A DNA stretch of 32,749 nucleotides from Pirellula staleyi DSM 6068 (GTDB taxonomy: Bacteria; Planctomycetota; Planctomycetia; Pirellulales; Pirellulaceae), in NCBI GenBank assembly GCA_945900945.1, contig CAMDKL010000061.1:1-32749 (forward strand). The letters are read 5' to 3'. The notes beneath the pieces were generated by a model, which saw only the letters and a program-made list of their open reading frames with translations, did not search any database and was not told the DNA's origin. Made by a program: the position numbers and the translations under genes. Positions 15,060-23,151 of the stretch are shown here, one piece after another (position 1 is the first letter of the stretch; each line of letters opens with the position of its first letter).

Positions 15060-16888
15060 TTGGTTCCTAAAGTTTGTTCTTTGGCTTGTTGTTTTGTAAG
15101 GGAAATGGATGGAAGTCTGCTCAGACGTTCACGGGCCGCCGGTACAAATGGGCTGTCGCTGTATTGGCTGAGAATGGTTTCGCAAGCGTCTTTCGCACCT
15201 TGCGCATCTTGCATAGCTTCGCAGCATTGAGCAATTTGCAAAAGGGATGCAGAAGTCCAGTATTCCTGGTTCGGAATCTTCAATACTTCACGATAGGCGA
15301 CCAACGCATCTGAGTAGTTGCGTTGCATCAGATAGGTCTCGCCCGTCATCCAATATCCACGCGCAACGAGCTCGTCGGGTGTCGAGTTTTCTCTTTGCGT
15401 AACGGAATTCAGAACTTGTCTCGCGGCATCGAAGTCAGCTTTTGAGACCAAACATCTTGCCAATAGGTAATCGACTTCACAGGCGCGGTTACATTTGGGA
15501 AAATCACTTCGAATTTGCAAAACCATAATCTCTGCTTGTTTCCACTCTTTTCGCAATGCAAGCAATTCAGCAGAACGGAGAATAACGACTGGATACCACG
15601 CGGGTTTTCGAGAATTCTCAATGATTGTTTCAGCGGATTGGACCAGCCACTTCCAATGGTGTTCTGCGTCTTGCAATCGTTGAAGCTGATAAAGGGCTTC
15701 GGCTAGTTGAAATCGAGTAGAAATTTCCAGTTGCAAGTCACCAGATGGATATGCAAGAGCTTTCTCCAAATCGGCTCTTGCATTCTCGAACGCGCCTAGC
15801 TCGAGCTTGGCTTGTCCACGCAGCATCCACGCATACGGTTGCAACTCTTTGGGACATCCCATACTTATCGCTTGATCGGACCAGTCGATTGACTCTTTCC
15901 ATTGTCGATTGTTCGATGCATTGCGCGCAAGTCGAACGCGAGCTTCGATCGACACTGGGATGTTGGGGAACTGATGGACGAGATGCACGAGTATTTCATT
16001 TGAATTGGATTCCTGGCCTGCCTCGATAAGCGCCATGGCCAGTTCATAAAGCGTTGCCGCAGACGTATTGCTAGCGATCGCAAGTCCAATCACGGGTTCG
16101 AGTGATTTGGCGACGTCAATGGTTTCACCGAGGGCCTTCTGAACTTTCACATTGAGGAGTTGAGCTTGTATCCTGAGCCCATCGTCGACCTTGAGGTTAG
16201 AGAGTCGAGCTAAAAATTCGCGTGCTTCCTCGTATTGCCGGCGATGCCAACAGGTCAGGGCAGAGCCCAAAATGGCTTGGCTGTAGGCAGGCTCTGAGTC
16301 CTTCGAGTTTTGTATCGCATTATCAAAGCAAGCTCGGGCAGCCGGGAAGTCTTGTCGATGTTCGAGCTGAAGTGAGCCTAGCTCAAGCCAGGTGTTGGGG
16401 CTCGGATTGGTCGTCTTGTTCTTCGTGTTGGCGGTTTCTAGAAAAGATTGCAGGCGTTGTTCTGCTAGTTCAAAACGCAGTTTCTGCCGATCCCATTTTG
16501 CATGGACCAGCTCGGCGTTTTCTGTCCATTTGGCGAGTTGCTTGAAATCAACGTCTCGGCCTGCTTCATTCGCGTCGTGTTGGAATTTATTTGTTTTGTC
16601 GAGCCAGGTCGAGAGCTTGGCAGCGCAGTCGTCGCATGGCTCAATTGCCCACTCAGACATGATAGCAAAATACTCGCATTGAACGGCCAATTCCGAACCG
16701 GGGCATTGTTCGCAGGCCGAGTGAAACAGTTTTGCTGCTTTTGTAAACTGTCGATCAGAGTAGGCGGTTCTTGCGCTTTGGTAGAGAGAAACGATCGTAT
16801 TGGGCTCGATCTGCAAAGCATTGCCTGCGCCTACGGTCCACGATGCGACGATAATCGATAGTAGGGCTATTTTTATAGTTGCGCACAT
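15056..16888 (-). CDS. Exported TPR-repeat protein, first gene of the ExbBD-toroid operon
   Basis: 610 residues from the ATG at 16888, where a Sec signal begins (MCATIKIALLSIIVASWTVG). The frame is open 31 residues upstream but would bury the signal. The rest is a chain of helix-turn-helix tetratricopeptide repeats: SARTAYSDRQFTKAAKLFHS, ILGSALTCWHRRQYEEAREF, QLAEALYQLQRLQDAEHHWK, MTGETYLMQRNYSDALVAYR, and a final SLLQIAQCCEAMQDAQGAKD. There is no catalytic domain. Periplasmic TPR proteins usually hold complexes together; YbgF/CpoB, which accompanies the Tol stator, is a known analogue. Its stop overlaps the ExbB-like start, so it is translationally coupled and probably a partner of the complex. 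Confidence 0.85.
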   Translation of the reverse strand: MCATIKIALLSIIVASWTVGAGNALQIEPNTIVSLYQSARTAYSDRQFTKAAKLFHSACEQCPGSELAVQCEYFAIMSEWAIEPCDDCAAKLSTWLDKTNKFQHDANEAGRDVDFKQLAKWTENAELVHAKWDRQKLRFELAEQRLQSFLETANTKNKTTNPSPNTWLELGSLQLEHRQDFPAARACFDNAIQNSKDSEPAYSQAILGSALTCWHRRQYEEAREFLARLSNLKVDDGLRIQAQLLNVKVQKALGETIDVAKSLEPVIGLAIASNTSAATLYELAMALIEAGQESNSNEILVHLVHQFPNIPVSIEARVRLARNASNNRQWKESIDWSDQAISMGCPKELQPYAWMLRGQAKLELGAFENARADLEKALAYPSGDLQLEISTRFQLAEALYQLQRLQDAEHHWKWLVQSAETIIENSRKPAWYPVVILRSAELLALRKEWKQAEIMVLQIRSDFPKCNRACEVDYLLARCLVSKADFDAARQVLNSVTQRENSTPDELVARGYWMTGETYLMQRNYSDALVAYREVLKIPNQEYWTSASLLQIAQCCEAMQDAQGAKDACETILSQYSDSPFVPAARERLSRLPSISLTKQQAKEQTLGTK

Positions 16889-17094
16889 AGTTTCGTTGCA
16901 TACAAAACATCTTTCAGATATTTCAAGAGGAACTGGGCGCAATTCGTAGACTGGGAGGAATTTACGCGATTTCTCCCGCACTCAACTTGCTAGGACTACA
17001 CAAAAAAGCTATCCCACCTTAAAGTCGGAACGGCGGTGCTTGCCCGAACAAAAGAAAAGGTAATGTGCAAATTTCGAATTCGTTTTCCATTGCA

Positions 17095-17100
17095 AAGGAG
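17095..17100 (+). promoter_or_regulatory. Shine-Dalgarno of mscL
   Basis: AAGGAG ends eight bases before the ATG at 17109, the most canonical ribosome-binding site in the window; it settles the start. Confidence 0.75.
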
Positions 17101-17108
17101 TATTCGTC

Positions 17109-17600
17109 ATGGGATTGCTGAAAGAATTTAAAGCCTTCGCGATGCGAGGAAATGTAATCGATCTCGCTGTAGCCGTGGTCATAGGTGGCGCGTTCGGGAA
17201 GATCGTCACCTCGATGGTCAATGACATTGTAATGCCACCATTGAATTTGCTTACCGCCAGATCGGGCGTTAATTTCAATGGCTTATCGTTAAGATACTCT
17301 GACCTATTTGGCACCAAAGTGTATCTACCAAAAATGGAGGGGGGGAAACCAGTTTTGGATAGTGCGAACGCCGCTGTGTCGGAATTATCCGATCCTGACA
17401 TTCTTAGGTATGGTCCTTTTCTACAAGCCACGTTAGATTTTTTGATTGTCGCGTTTGCGATTTTCATGATGGTTCGGCTGATGAACGCTTTACAAAAGAA
17501 AAAGGAGGAAGCCCCTGCACCGCCAGCGCCCGAGGATATTCTGCTATTGCGAGAAATTCGCGACTCGTTGGCCAAGAGCGCACCGCGCCGCACGGAGTAG
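17109..17600 (+). CDS. mscL: Large-conductance mechanosensitive channel
   Basis: MscL opens under membrane tension and releases solutes during osmotic downshock. 163 residues, slightly longer than E. coli MscL (136) because of an extended periplasmic loop. The N-terminal helix and first membrane segment MRGNVIDLAVAVVIGGAFGKIV match the family signature, followed by VNDIVMPPLN. The second membrane helix is ATLDFLIVAFAIFMMVRLMN, and the C-terminal cytosolic helix has the usual charged/proline linker (KKKEEAPAPPAPEDILLLREIRD). The loop between membrane helices (about residues 50-105) contains an insertion with KVYLPKMEGGKP. It ends eight bases from the convergent oxidoreductase gene. Confidence 0.96.
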   Translation: MGLLKEFKAFAMRGNVIDLAVAVVIGGAFGKIVTSMVNDIVMPPLNLLTARSGVNFNGLSLRYSDLFGTKVYLPKMEGGKPVLDSANAAVSELSDPDILRYGPFLQATLDFLIVAFAIFMMVRLMNALQKKKEEAPAPPAPEDILLLREIRDSLAKSAPRRTE

Positions 17601-17608
17601 TCATTCAT

Positions 17609-18802
17609 TTATTTCCGAGCCCGAGGGTGCTTCATCGAGACCCATGCACCGTTTTGTGCACTGCTTGCGACGCATTGTTCGATGAAATACATGCCTTCTA
17701 CACCATCGTGAACGTTCGGATAAAGTGTGTTGACTCGTTCAATCGACTTCTTTTGCGAGACGTCGACCATAGCATCAAAGGCGGCGACGTAAATATTGGC
17801 GAACGCTTCGAAGAACGCTTCGGGGTGGCCACTGGGAAGTCGGCAAGCGCCACGACCGCTTGCGTTCATGAACGAGGCATTTGGATCGCGTGTGTAGAGT
17901 TTATGCGGTTGGCCGTTCTGCCGGACCATCATGACGTTCGGTTCTTCTTGTCGCCAAGAAAGGGCGCCTTTTGTACCATCAATTTCGATGGATAAATCGT
18001 TTTCGCGGCCATGGCTGATTTGGCTTGCCGTCACAGTTCCAAGGCCGCCATTTTCATAGCGAACGATGGCGGTTCCATAGTCGTCGAGTTTGCGACCGGG
18101 TTCGAAAATTTTCAAGTGGCAACTGATCTCTGTTGGCAGTAAACCCGTCATGAAACGACCTAGATTGTATGCGTGTGTTGCAATATCGCCAAAGCAACCA
18201 GCAACACCACTTTGTTTGGGATCGGTTCGCCAAGCTGCTTGCTTTTGGTCTTGGTCTTCTAGACGTGTACGCAGCCAACCTTGAATGTAGTTCGAGCGAA
18301 CGGCTTGGATTTCACCAAGTTCGCCGCATTGGATCATTTCGCGTGCTTGTCGGATGAGCGGATAACCGGTGTAATTGTGGGTCAAAGCAAAGACCGACTT
18401 GGATTTATCGACCAGTAGTGCCAGCTCTTCGGCTTGGGCTAAATCGAAGGTCATCGGTTTATCGCAAACGACGTGAAACCCAGCTTGGAGAGCTGCTTTG
18501 GCCACTTCAAAGTGCGTATGATTGGGAGTCGTAACGGATACGAAATCGATTCGTTCGCCGTCTGGTTTTTTTGCTTCGGCTTCGAACATCGCTTGGTAAG
18601 ATGGATAGGCCCGCTCTTGTGAGACATCGTAATCCGGAGCAGAAGCCTTGGATCGTTCGGCATTACTACTAAATGCGCCAGCAACGAGGGTTGCCCTGTT
18701 GTCCAAACAAGCAGCAATCGAATGAACACGACCAATAAACGAGCCTTGTCCCCCTCCAACGATCCCCATTTTTAGCTTTCGATTCATCGGTCCGTTGGTC
18801 AT
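17609..18802 (-). CDS. Gfo/Idh/MocA family oxidoreductase
   Basis: 397 residues. The N-terminal Rossmann fold has the NAD(P) motif GIVGGGQGSFIG at 13-24 and the lysine of the EKP-like motif in VVCDKPM (Lys115-Pro116). The C-terminal alpha/beta domain supplies Asp206 and His210 in GCFGDIATHAYN, the usual catalytic pair of inositol-dehydrogenase-like enzymes. No Tat signal is present, unlike many planctomycete paralogues, so this one should be cytosolic. The substrate is probably a sugar or cyclitol but cannot be named. GGAG lies eight bases before the ATG. The gene stands alone, convergent with mscL and divergent from the peptidase. Confidence 0.9.
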   Translation of the reverse strand: MTNGPMNRKLKMGIVGGGQGSFIGRVHSIAACLDNRATLVAGAFSSNAERSKASAPDYDVSQERAYPSYQAMFEAEAKKPDGERIDFVSVTTPNHTHFEVAKAALQAGFHVVCDKPMTFDLAQAEELALLVDKSKSVFALTHNYTGYPLIRQAREMIQCGELGEIQAVRSNYIQGWLRTRLEDQDQKQAAWRTDPKQSGVAGCFGDIATHAYNLGRFMTGLLPTEISCHLKIFEPGRKLDDYGTAIVRYENGGLGTVTASQISHGRENDLSIEIDGTKGALSWRQEEPNVMMVRQNGQPHKLYTRDPNASFMNASGRGACRLPSGHPEAFFEAFANIYVAAFDAMVDVSQKKSIERVNTLYPNVHDGVEGMYFIEQCVASSAQNGAWVSMKHPRARK

Positions 18803-18948
18803 GTTGGTACTCCATAAAGGTAGATTGGTTATTCGTTCGAGTGCTCACCGATAATAACTTACCACAGTTGCATCGGTTTTCTAGTTAGCATCTGCGCTGG
18901 CCGCTTAGAATGCATTTGCGGTATTCCGATAAATGTTTTTTAGACTGA

Positions 18949-18977
18949 TTGACAAGAGAACCAAACGCGCAAACAAT
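18949..18977 (+). promoter_or_regulatory. Candidate sigma-70-type promoter for the M28 peptidase gene
   Basis: A perfect TTGACA (18949-18954), a 17-base spacer and AACAAT (18972-18977, four of six consensus bases) sit in the divergent gap about 70 bases before the start codon. No gene lies upstream on this strand, so a promoter is expected here. Confidence 0.45.
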
Positions 18978-19003
18978 GCCGATTATTGAAGGATCAAGTT
19001 CAA

Positions 19004-19025
19004 GCGGCAGGAAGCCGCATTTTTT
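19004..19025 (+). terminator. Terminator-like hairpin in the 5' leader of the peptidase gene
   Basis: GCGGC (19004-19008) and GCCGC (19014-19018) pair around the loop AGGAA and are followed by ATTTTTT. No plus-strand gene precedes it, so it does not end an upstream unit. It lies between the candidate promoter and the TTG start and might act as an attenuator. The stem is only five base pairs. Confidence 0.4.
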
Positions 19026-19048
19026 CCTGACAGAGAACGAGCCATCCA

Positions 19049-20005
19049 TTGCGCAACAATTCTCTTCTGAATACAGTCTTGCTCTGTGTGATTGCGTTTC
19101 TGGGACTGGGAAATGTCGCCGTTTGCCAGCCGAATGCGAAATCAACCCTCGACCCTAAGCGAGCGTTTTCCTATTTGGTGAAAATCTGTGACATTGGTTC
19201 TAGAGTTACAGGCTCCGAAGGGATGCGAATTCAACAGGCGTTTCTTGATGAGCATTTCACTAGGTTGGGAGGAAGCGTCCGTTGGCAATCGTTCGAAACG
19301 AGGCATCCCGAGACCGGGGCCAAGTTAGAAGTCAAGAATCTTATAGTGAGTTGGAATCCGGACAAATTGGAACGCGTATTTCTATGCACTCATTACGATA
19401 CAAGGCCTTTTCCGGTCAACGACGCAAGGAATCCGAAAGGACTGTTTGTCGGGGCCAATGATGGTGGAAGCGGGACTGCGTTGTTCATGGAGCTAGGACA
19501 TGCGTTGCAAAGTCTGCCGATGAAGGTAGGAGTCGATTTGGTTTTTTTCGATGCCGAAGAACTGGTGTATGAAGAGCCGCGAGATCCATATTTCCTAGGT
19601 TCGACTCATTTTTCTCAGTCCTATGTCAATGATTCAAACAGCCCACGATTTCGTTGCGGGATCTTGGTGGACATGATTGGGGACGCAGATCTGCAGCTTT
19701 ATTACGAGCAAAATTCTTTCAAATTTGCACGGCCTCTCGTTGATGAAGTCTGGGGGATTGCGAGGGAGTTGAAAATTAAAGAGTTCAAGCCCAACGTGGG
19801 ATATGAAATCAAAGATGACCACCTTCCTTTGAACACGATTGCAAAAATCCCCGTCATCGACTTGATCGATTTCGATTACACTCGGGGTGTGCCAAAGAGC
19901 AAAAGTTTCTGGCACACGATGGCAGATACACCCGATAAATGTTCCGGGGCGTCGTTGACCAAAGTAGGAAAAGTCCTGCTTGAATGGATCAGGCGGCAAG
20001 AGTAA
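19049..20005 (+). CDS. Exported M28-family metallopeptidase / glutaminyl-peptide cyclotransferase-like
   Basis: 318 residues from a TTG start, with a Sec signal at residues 5-26. The catalytic domain matches the M28/glutaminyl-cyclase fold: CTHYDTRP at 113-120, VGANDGGSG at 134-142 (Asp138), FFDAEEL at 166-172 (Glu170, Glu171), LVDMIGD at 206-212 (Asp208) and SFWHTMADTPD at 286-296 (His289). With His115 conserved, a peptidase with two metals is possible, but the overall length and the late FWHTxxDTxD motif resemble glutaminyl cyclases, which use one zinc. The role is processing of periplasmic or external peptides. The start is not firm: no Shine-Dalgarno precedes the TTG. The ABC ATPase gene follows after ten bases. 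Confidence 0.85.
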   Translation: MRNNSLLNTVLLCVIAFLGLGNVAVCQPNAKSTLDPKRAFSYLVKICDIGSRVTGSEGMRIQQAFLDEHFTRLGGSVRWQSFETRHPETGAKLEVKNLIVSWNPDKLERVFLCTHYDTRPFPVNDARNPKGLFVGANDGGSGTALFMELGHALQSLPMKVGVDLVFFDAEELVYEEPRDPYFLGSTHFSQSYVNDSNSPRFRCGILVDMIGDADLQLYYEQNSFKFARPLVDEVWGIARELKIKEFKPNVGYEIKDDHLPLNTIAKIPVIDLIDFDYTRGVPKSKSFWHTMADTPDKCSGASLTKVGKVLLEWIRRQE

Positions 20006-20015
20006 TCTGTAGGAA

Positions 20016-21230
20016 ATGCATCCTGATTCCAGTGTTCCAAATTTCAAACCGATCCCGATCCAAACATTGGCCATTCAGCCATTGGCTATTGAAATCGCTG
20101 ATCTCGGCAAGCGATACGAAAGCATCCGTGTCCTTGATCAGCTCAGTCTGAGTGTTGCACAAGGCGAGTTGCTTGTCATTCTTGGCGAAAGCGGTTGTGG
20201 CAAGTCGACTCTTTTGCGACTTATCGCAGGTCTTGAGCCGCCTCAACATGGTACCATCCAAATAGCCGGAGTCGATCAATCCCGTGTCCTTCCGCACAAG
20301 CGTGACGTCGCGGTCGTATTTCAGGATGGAAATGGATATGAGCATTTAAGCGTTCGTCAAAATCTTGAATTGGCTGCCAAGAAAGTGGGGGGGCGTTGCC
20401 AAATTGCCGATTGGGTTGATTTGCTGAAGCTGGGAGGAACACTCAATCAGAAGCTTGCAGAATTGTCCGGTGGACAATCGCGACGCGTTGCAATCGCGAG
20501 AGCGATGCTATCCGGTAAGTCGATTGTATTGCTCGACGAGCCGCTTGCACATTTGAATCCGTCCATGGGCGAAGAAATCAGGGAGCTTATTCAGCTGGTG
20601 CACCGGGAAACCAATACGACCTTTGTCTACGTGACCCACGATTCCGATGAAGCTTTTTATTTAGCAGATCGCATCGCCATACTTGAATCAGGAAAGATTC
20701 AACAAGTTGGCGATCCTCGAATGGTATATGACTCGCCACATGGGAAAGAAGTCTCGCAATTGCTTGGGACACCTACGGTTGACATCCTAAAGCTACCGAG
20801 AAAGTGGATAGAGCCAGACGATCAGTCCGATGTTGGTTTTATCGAATGCGGTGTGCGACCGCACAACTGGAAGATCCATCGAATTGAAATCGATTTGCCA
20901 GAGCACTCAACTTCACACCCTCAAGGTTTGTCGATCACCGATGAGGGGCTAGTCGTTATAGGATCTATTGTGAATTGCCGTTGGATGGGCAGTCACTGGT
21001 GGCTCGCGATTGCCTGTACTTATCCAGAGGGATCTAAAGGAATCGATCAACTTGTTAAAATTCGAATCACTTGTGAGTCGCATGGCCAAGATTCTCACGA
21101 GTCGAACACCCTGGAAAGACAGCTTGTAGCGGCAGAGTACCGTTGCCGAACCCGAAATGGATCGCAATTGTTTGGTTATGTGGAGGCAATTATTCCACGA
21201 AAGTCCATTCAATGCTTTAGCAACGGCTAG
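20016..21230 (+). CDS. ABC transporter ATP-binding protein of the MalK/PotA/UgpC type
   Basis: 404 residues. Walker A is GESGCGKST (57-65), the Q-loop is in VFQDG (Gln103), the signature is LSGGQ (150-154), Walker B is IVLLDEP with Asp174-Glu175, and the switch histidine is in VTHD (His208). The domain is complete. The C-terminal 150 residues look like a divergent TOBE-type regulatory region (VGFIECGVRPHNWKI, then IVNCRWMGSHWWLAI), as in importers for sugars, spermidine or phosphonates. No permease or binding protein is adjacent, so its partners are encoded elsewhere or it works with another permease. The sequence AGGA lies too close to the ATG to be a good ribosome-binding site, so coupling to the peptidase gene ten bases upstream is plausible. 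Confidence 0.9.
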   Translation: MHPDSSVPNFKPIPIQTLAIQPLAIEIADLGKRYESIRVLDQLSLSVAQGELLVILGESGCGKSTLLRLIAGLEPPQHGTIQIAGVDQSRVLPHKRDVAVVFQDGNGYEHLSVRQNLELAAKKVGGRCQIADWVDLLKLGGTLNQKLAELSGGQSRRVAIARAMLSGKSIVLLDEPLAHLNPSMGEEIRELIQLVHRETNTTFVYVTHDSDEAFYLADRIAILESGKIQQVGDPRMVYDSPHGKEVSQLLGTPTVDILKLPRKWIEPDDQSDVGFIECGVRPHNWKIHRIEIDLPEHSTSHPQGLSITDEGLVVIGSIVNCRWMGSHWWLAIACTYPEGSKGIDQLVKIRITCESHGQDSHESNTLERQLVAAEYRCRTRNGSQLFGYVEAIIPRKSIQCFSNG

Positions 21231-21559
21231 AAGCCATAGGATCGGGAATCAACCCAAAGGCCAGGGTAGCTATAAATGCGTCGAGTACGCACTGGCGGAT
21301 TTGCGTTATAAAATATGTCCGCGTTGATGGTTGGGCGACCAAAGTTGAAACCCATCCAATCATGCTGCCTCATTATTGCTTCGCGATGCATGGTTTCTGC
21401 TCGAGCGCGTGAGACAAGATATTCTTGAGCAGGACTGACTTCAAACCGAGCGTGGCCTGGTAAGCCGGTTCCGCCGGTCAATGGCTCATCATTCTTTGCA
21501 AAACCGGTTGAGGCGGACATGGCTCCTATCAGACAAAATGCAGCAAGGAAAAGTCGCAT
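21227..21559 (-). CDS. Small secreted protein of unknown function
   Basis: 110 residues from the ATG at 21559, where a typical Sec signal begins (MRLFLAAFCLIGAMSASTGFA); the frame is open upstream, but the signal decides the start. The mature 89 residues have no cysteines and no recognised domain. They are rich in Arg, Tyr and Phe with turns such as GFNFGRPTINADIFYNANPP and end IYSYPGLWVDSRSYGF. I do not recognise the family. The TAG stop occupies 21229-21227, overlapping the TAG of the convergent ABC gene. Confidence 0.65.
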   Translation of the reverse strand: MRLFLAAFCLIGAMSASTGFAKNDEPLTGGTGLPGHARFEVSPAQEYLVSRARAETMHREAIMRQHDWMGFNFGRPTINADIFYNANPPVRTRRIYSYPGLWVDSRSYGF

Positions 21560-21814
21560 AGAATGGTCTCTCAAATTGGCAGTAAAGTTAAATTGACCAA
21601 CGATCCTTGGTTCCATGCTCGAAATTGCTTCCGAGCGTTCAAAGATCCTTATCGGAGCGGGTTGTTTTAAAATACAGGGGAATTCACGTGGCTGGTACAA
21701 TCCAATCAAACGTCAGAGCTTTAACGCTTTGGGCTTGTTGGATGATTCTGAGTTTTGAGATAAACTTTGGCGATCCGTATTCTTTGATTCGTCCTCATCC
21801 CCCCTTTTCTTCCA

Positions 21815-23092
21815 ATGCTCGATCGAAAATTTGTTTTAGAAAACGCTGAATTGGTCAAAGCGAACTGCATCCATCGGGGTGCACATGCCGAAATCGATCG
21901 GTTTGTCGAGTTAGAACTGCTTCGAAAGACGAAGCTCAATCAAGCTGAGGAGTTTAACCGACAAGCCAATGCGACGAGTGCCAAGATTGGTGCTTCAGCC
22001 CCAGTGGACCGCGAGGGCATCAAAGAGCAGGGCCGAAAACTTCGAGAGCTAAAAGAAATAGTTCAGTCGGAGCACGACGCATTGGACAAGGAAATTGGTA
22101 CGATTCTGTCGCGAGTGCCAAATATGACCCACCCTGCGGCACCGATCGGTCGGGATGATCAAGCAAATTTGGAGATTTCGCGAGGCAAATCGGCCATTCC
22201 AACATTTGATTTCCAGCCGAAGGATCACCTGCAGCTCGGCAAGCAGCATGACATGATCGATTTCGAGGCTGGAGCTCGCGTCGCAGGTGCCGGTTTTTAC
22301 TTTCTCAAAAACGACGCTGTCCTATTAGAGCTCGCTCTCCAGCAGTTTGCCGTGCACCTACTGATCAAAAAGGGCTTTGTTCCCGTTTCGACTCCCGATG
22401 TGGCGAATACCGAAACCCTTCATGGAATTGGATTTATTCCTCGCGGTCCGGAAACTCAGATCTATAGCATCGAAAACACGGATCTGAATCTGGTCGCAAC
22501 TGCGGAAATCACGCTGGGTGGCATGTACGCCGGCCAAGTGCTCGAAGCTGAGAGCTTGCCATTAAAACTGGTCGGCATCAGCCATTGCTTCAGAACCGAA
22601 GCTGGGGCTGCGGGCCGTGCGTCCAAGGGGCTTTATCGAGTTCATCAATTCACCAAGATTGAGATGTTTGCATTCACGCTTCCGAATCAAAGTGATGCCG
22701 TACATGAAGAATTGCGTCAGCTTGAATGCGATCTGTTTGATCTGCTAGAGATTCCCTACCGAGTTGTTGATACAGCAACAGGCGATCTTGGCGGCCCAGC
22801 CTATCGTAAATACGACTTGGAAGCATGGATGCCAGGCCGAGGGACGGCAGGGGAATGGGGCGAAGTGACCAGTACTTCGAACTGCACGGACTATCAAGCT
22901 CGCAGGCTCAATATTCGCTCCCGAACCAAGAACGAAAAAGGTACGCAGCTGGTTCACACGCTCAATGGTACAGCCATCGCCATAAGCCGAGCGATTATTG
23001 CGGTCATGGAGAATCATCAATTAGCTGACGGCACGATCCGAATTCCAGAAGTGCTTCGCCCCTGGATGGGTAAAGACGTGATTGGGAAGTAA
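21815..23092 (+). CDS. serS: Serine-tRNA ligase
   Basis: Charges tRNA-Ser (and tRNA-Sec where present). 425 residues, the normal length. The N-terminal antiparallel coiled coil for the tRNA long variable arm spans about residues 28-105. The class-II catalytic core follows: TAE at 229-231 for serine binding, motif 2 with ISHCFRTEAGAAGR (Arg260 region), the QFTKIEMF strand after it, and motif 3 GTAIAISR at 385-392. The start at 21815 gives the usual MLDRKFVLEN-type N-terminus, although no Shine-Dalgarno precedes it. No T-box leader is visible in the 255-base gap upstream. Confidence 0.97.
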   Translation: MLDRKFVLENAELVKANCIHRGAHAEIDRFVELELLRKTKLNQAEEFNRQANATSAKIGASAPVDREGIKEQGRKLRELKEIVQSEHDALDKEIGTILSRVPNMTHPAAPIGRDDQANLEISRGKSAIPTFDFQPKDHLQLGKQHDMIDFEAGARVAGAGFYFLKNDAVLLELALQQFAVHLLIKKGFVPVSTPDVANTETLHGIGFIPRGPETQIYSIENTDLNLVATAEITLGGMYAGQVLEAESLPLKLVGISHCFRTEAGAAGRASKGLYRVHQFTKIEMFAFTLPNQSDAVHEELRQLECDLFDLLEIPYRVVDTATGDLGGPAYRKYDLEAWMPGRGTAGEWGEVTSTSNCTDYQARRLNIRSRTKNEKGTQLVHTLNGTAIAISRAIIAVMENHQLADGTIRIPEVLRPWMGKDVIGK

Positions 23093-23112
23093 GGCACACG
23101 GACGCCTTTGGC

Positions 23113-23149
23113 TCGCCGATAAACGGAAGCGGCGATCGATACCTTTTTT
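23113..23149 (+). terminator. Probable intrinsic terminator after serS
   Basis: TCGCCG (23113-23118) and CGGCGA (23130-23135) form a 6-bp stem around 11 bases; six T residues follow at 23144-23149. The T-run is eight bases from the stem, weaker than ideal. It lies between the convergent serS and protease genes. Confidence 0.4.
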
Positions 23150-23151
23150 GC

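Noticed and set aside
18949-19158. 69-codon frame across the peptidase leader
   Set aside because: It overlaps the signal-peptide region of the peptidase in another frame, and its start coincides with a promoter-like TTGACA.
21560-21814. T-box leader or tRNA gene before serS
   Set aside because: No T-box core sequence and no cloverleaf; possible -35/-10 pairs here are weak.
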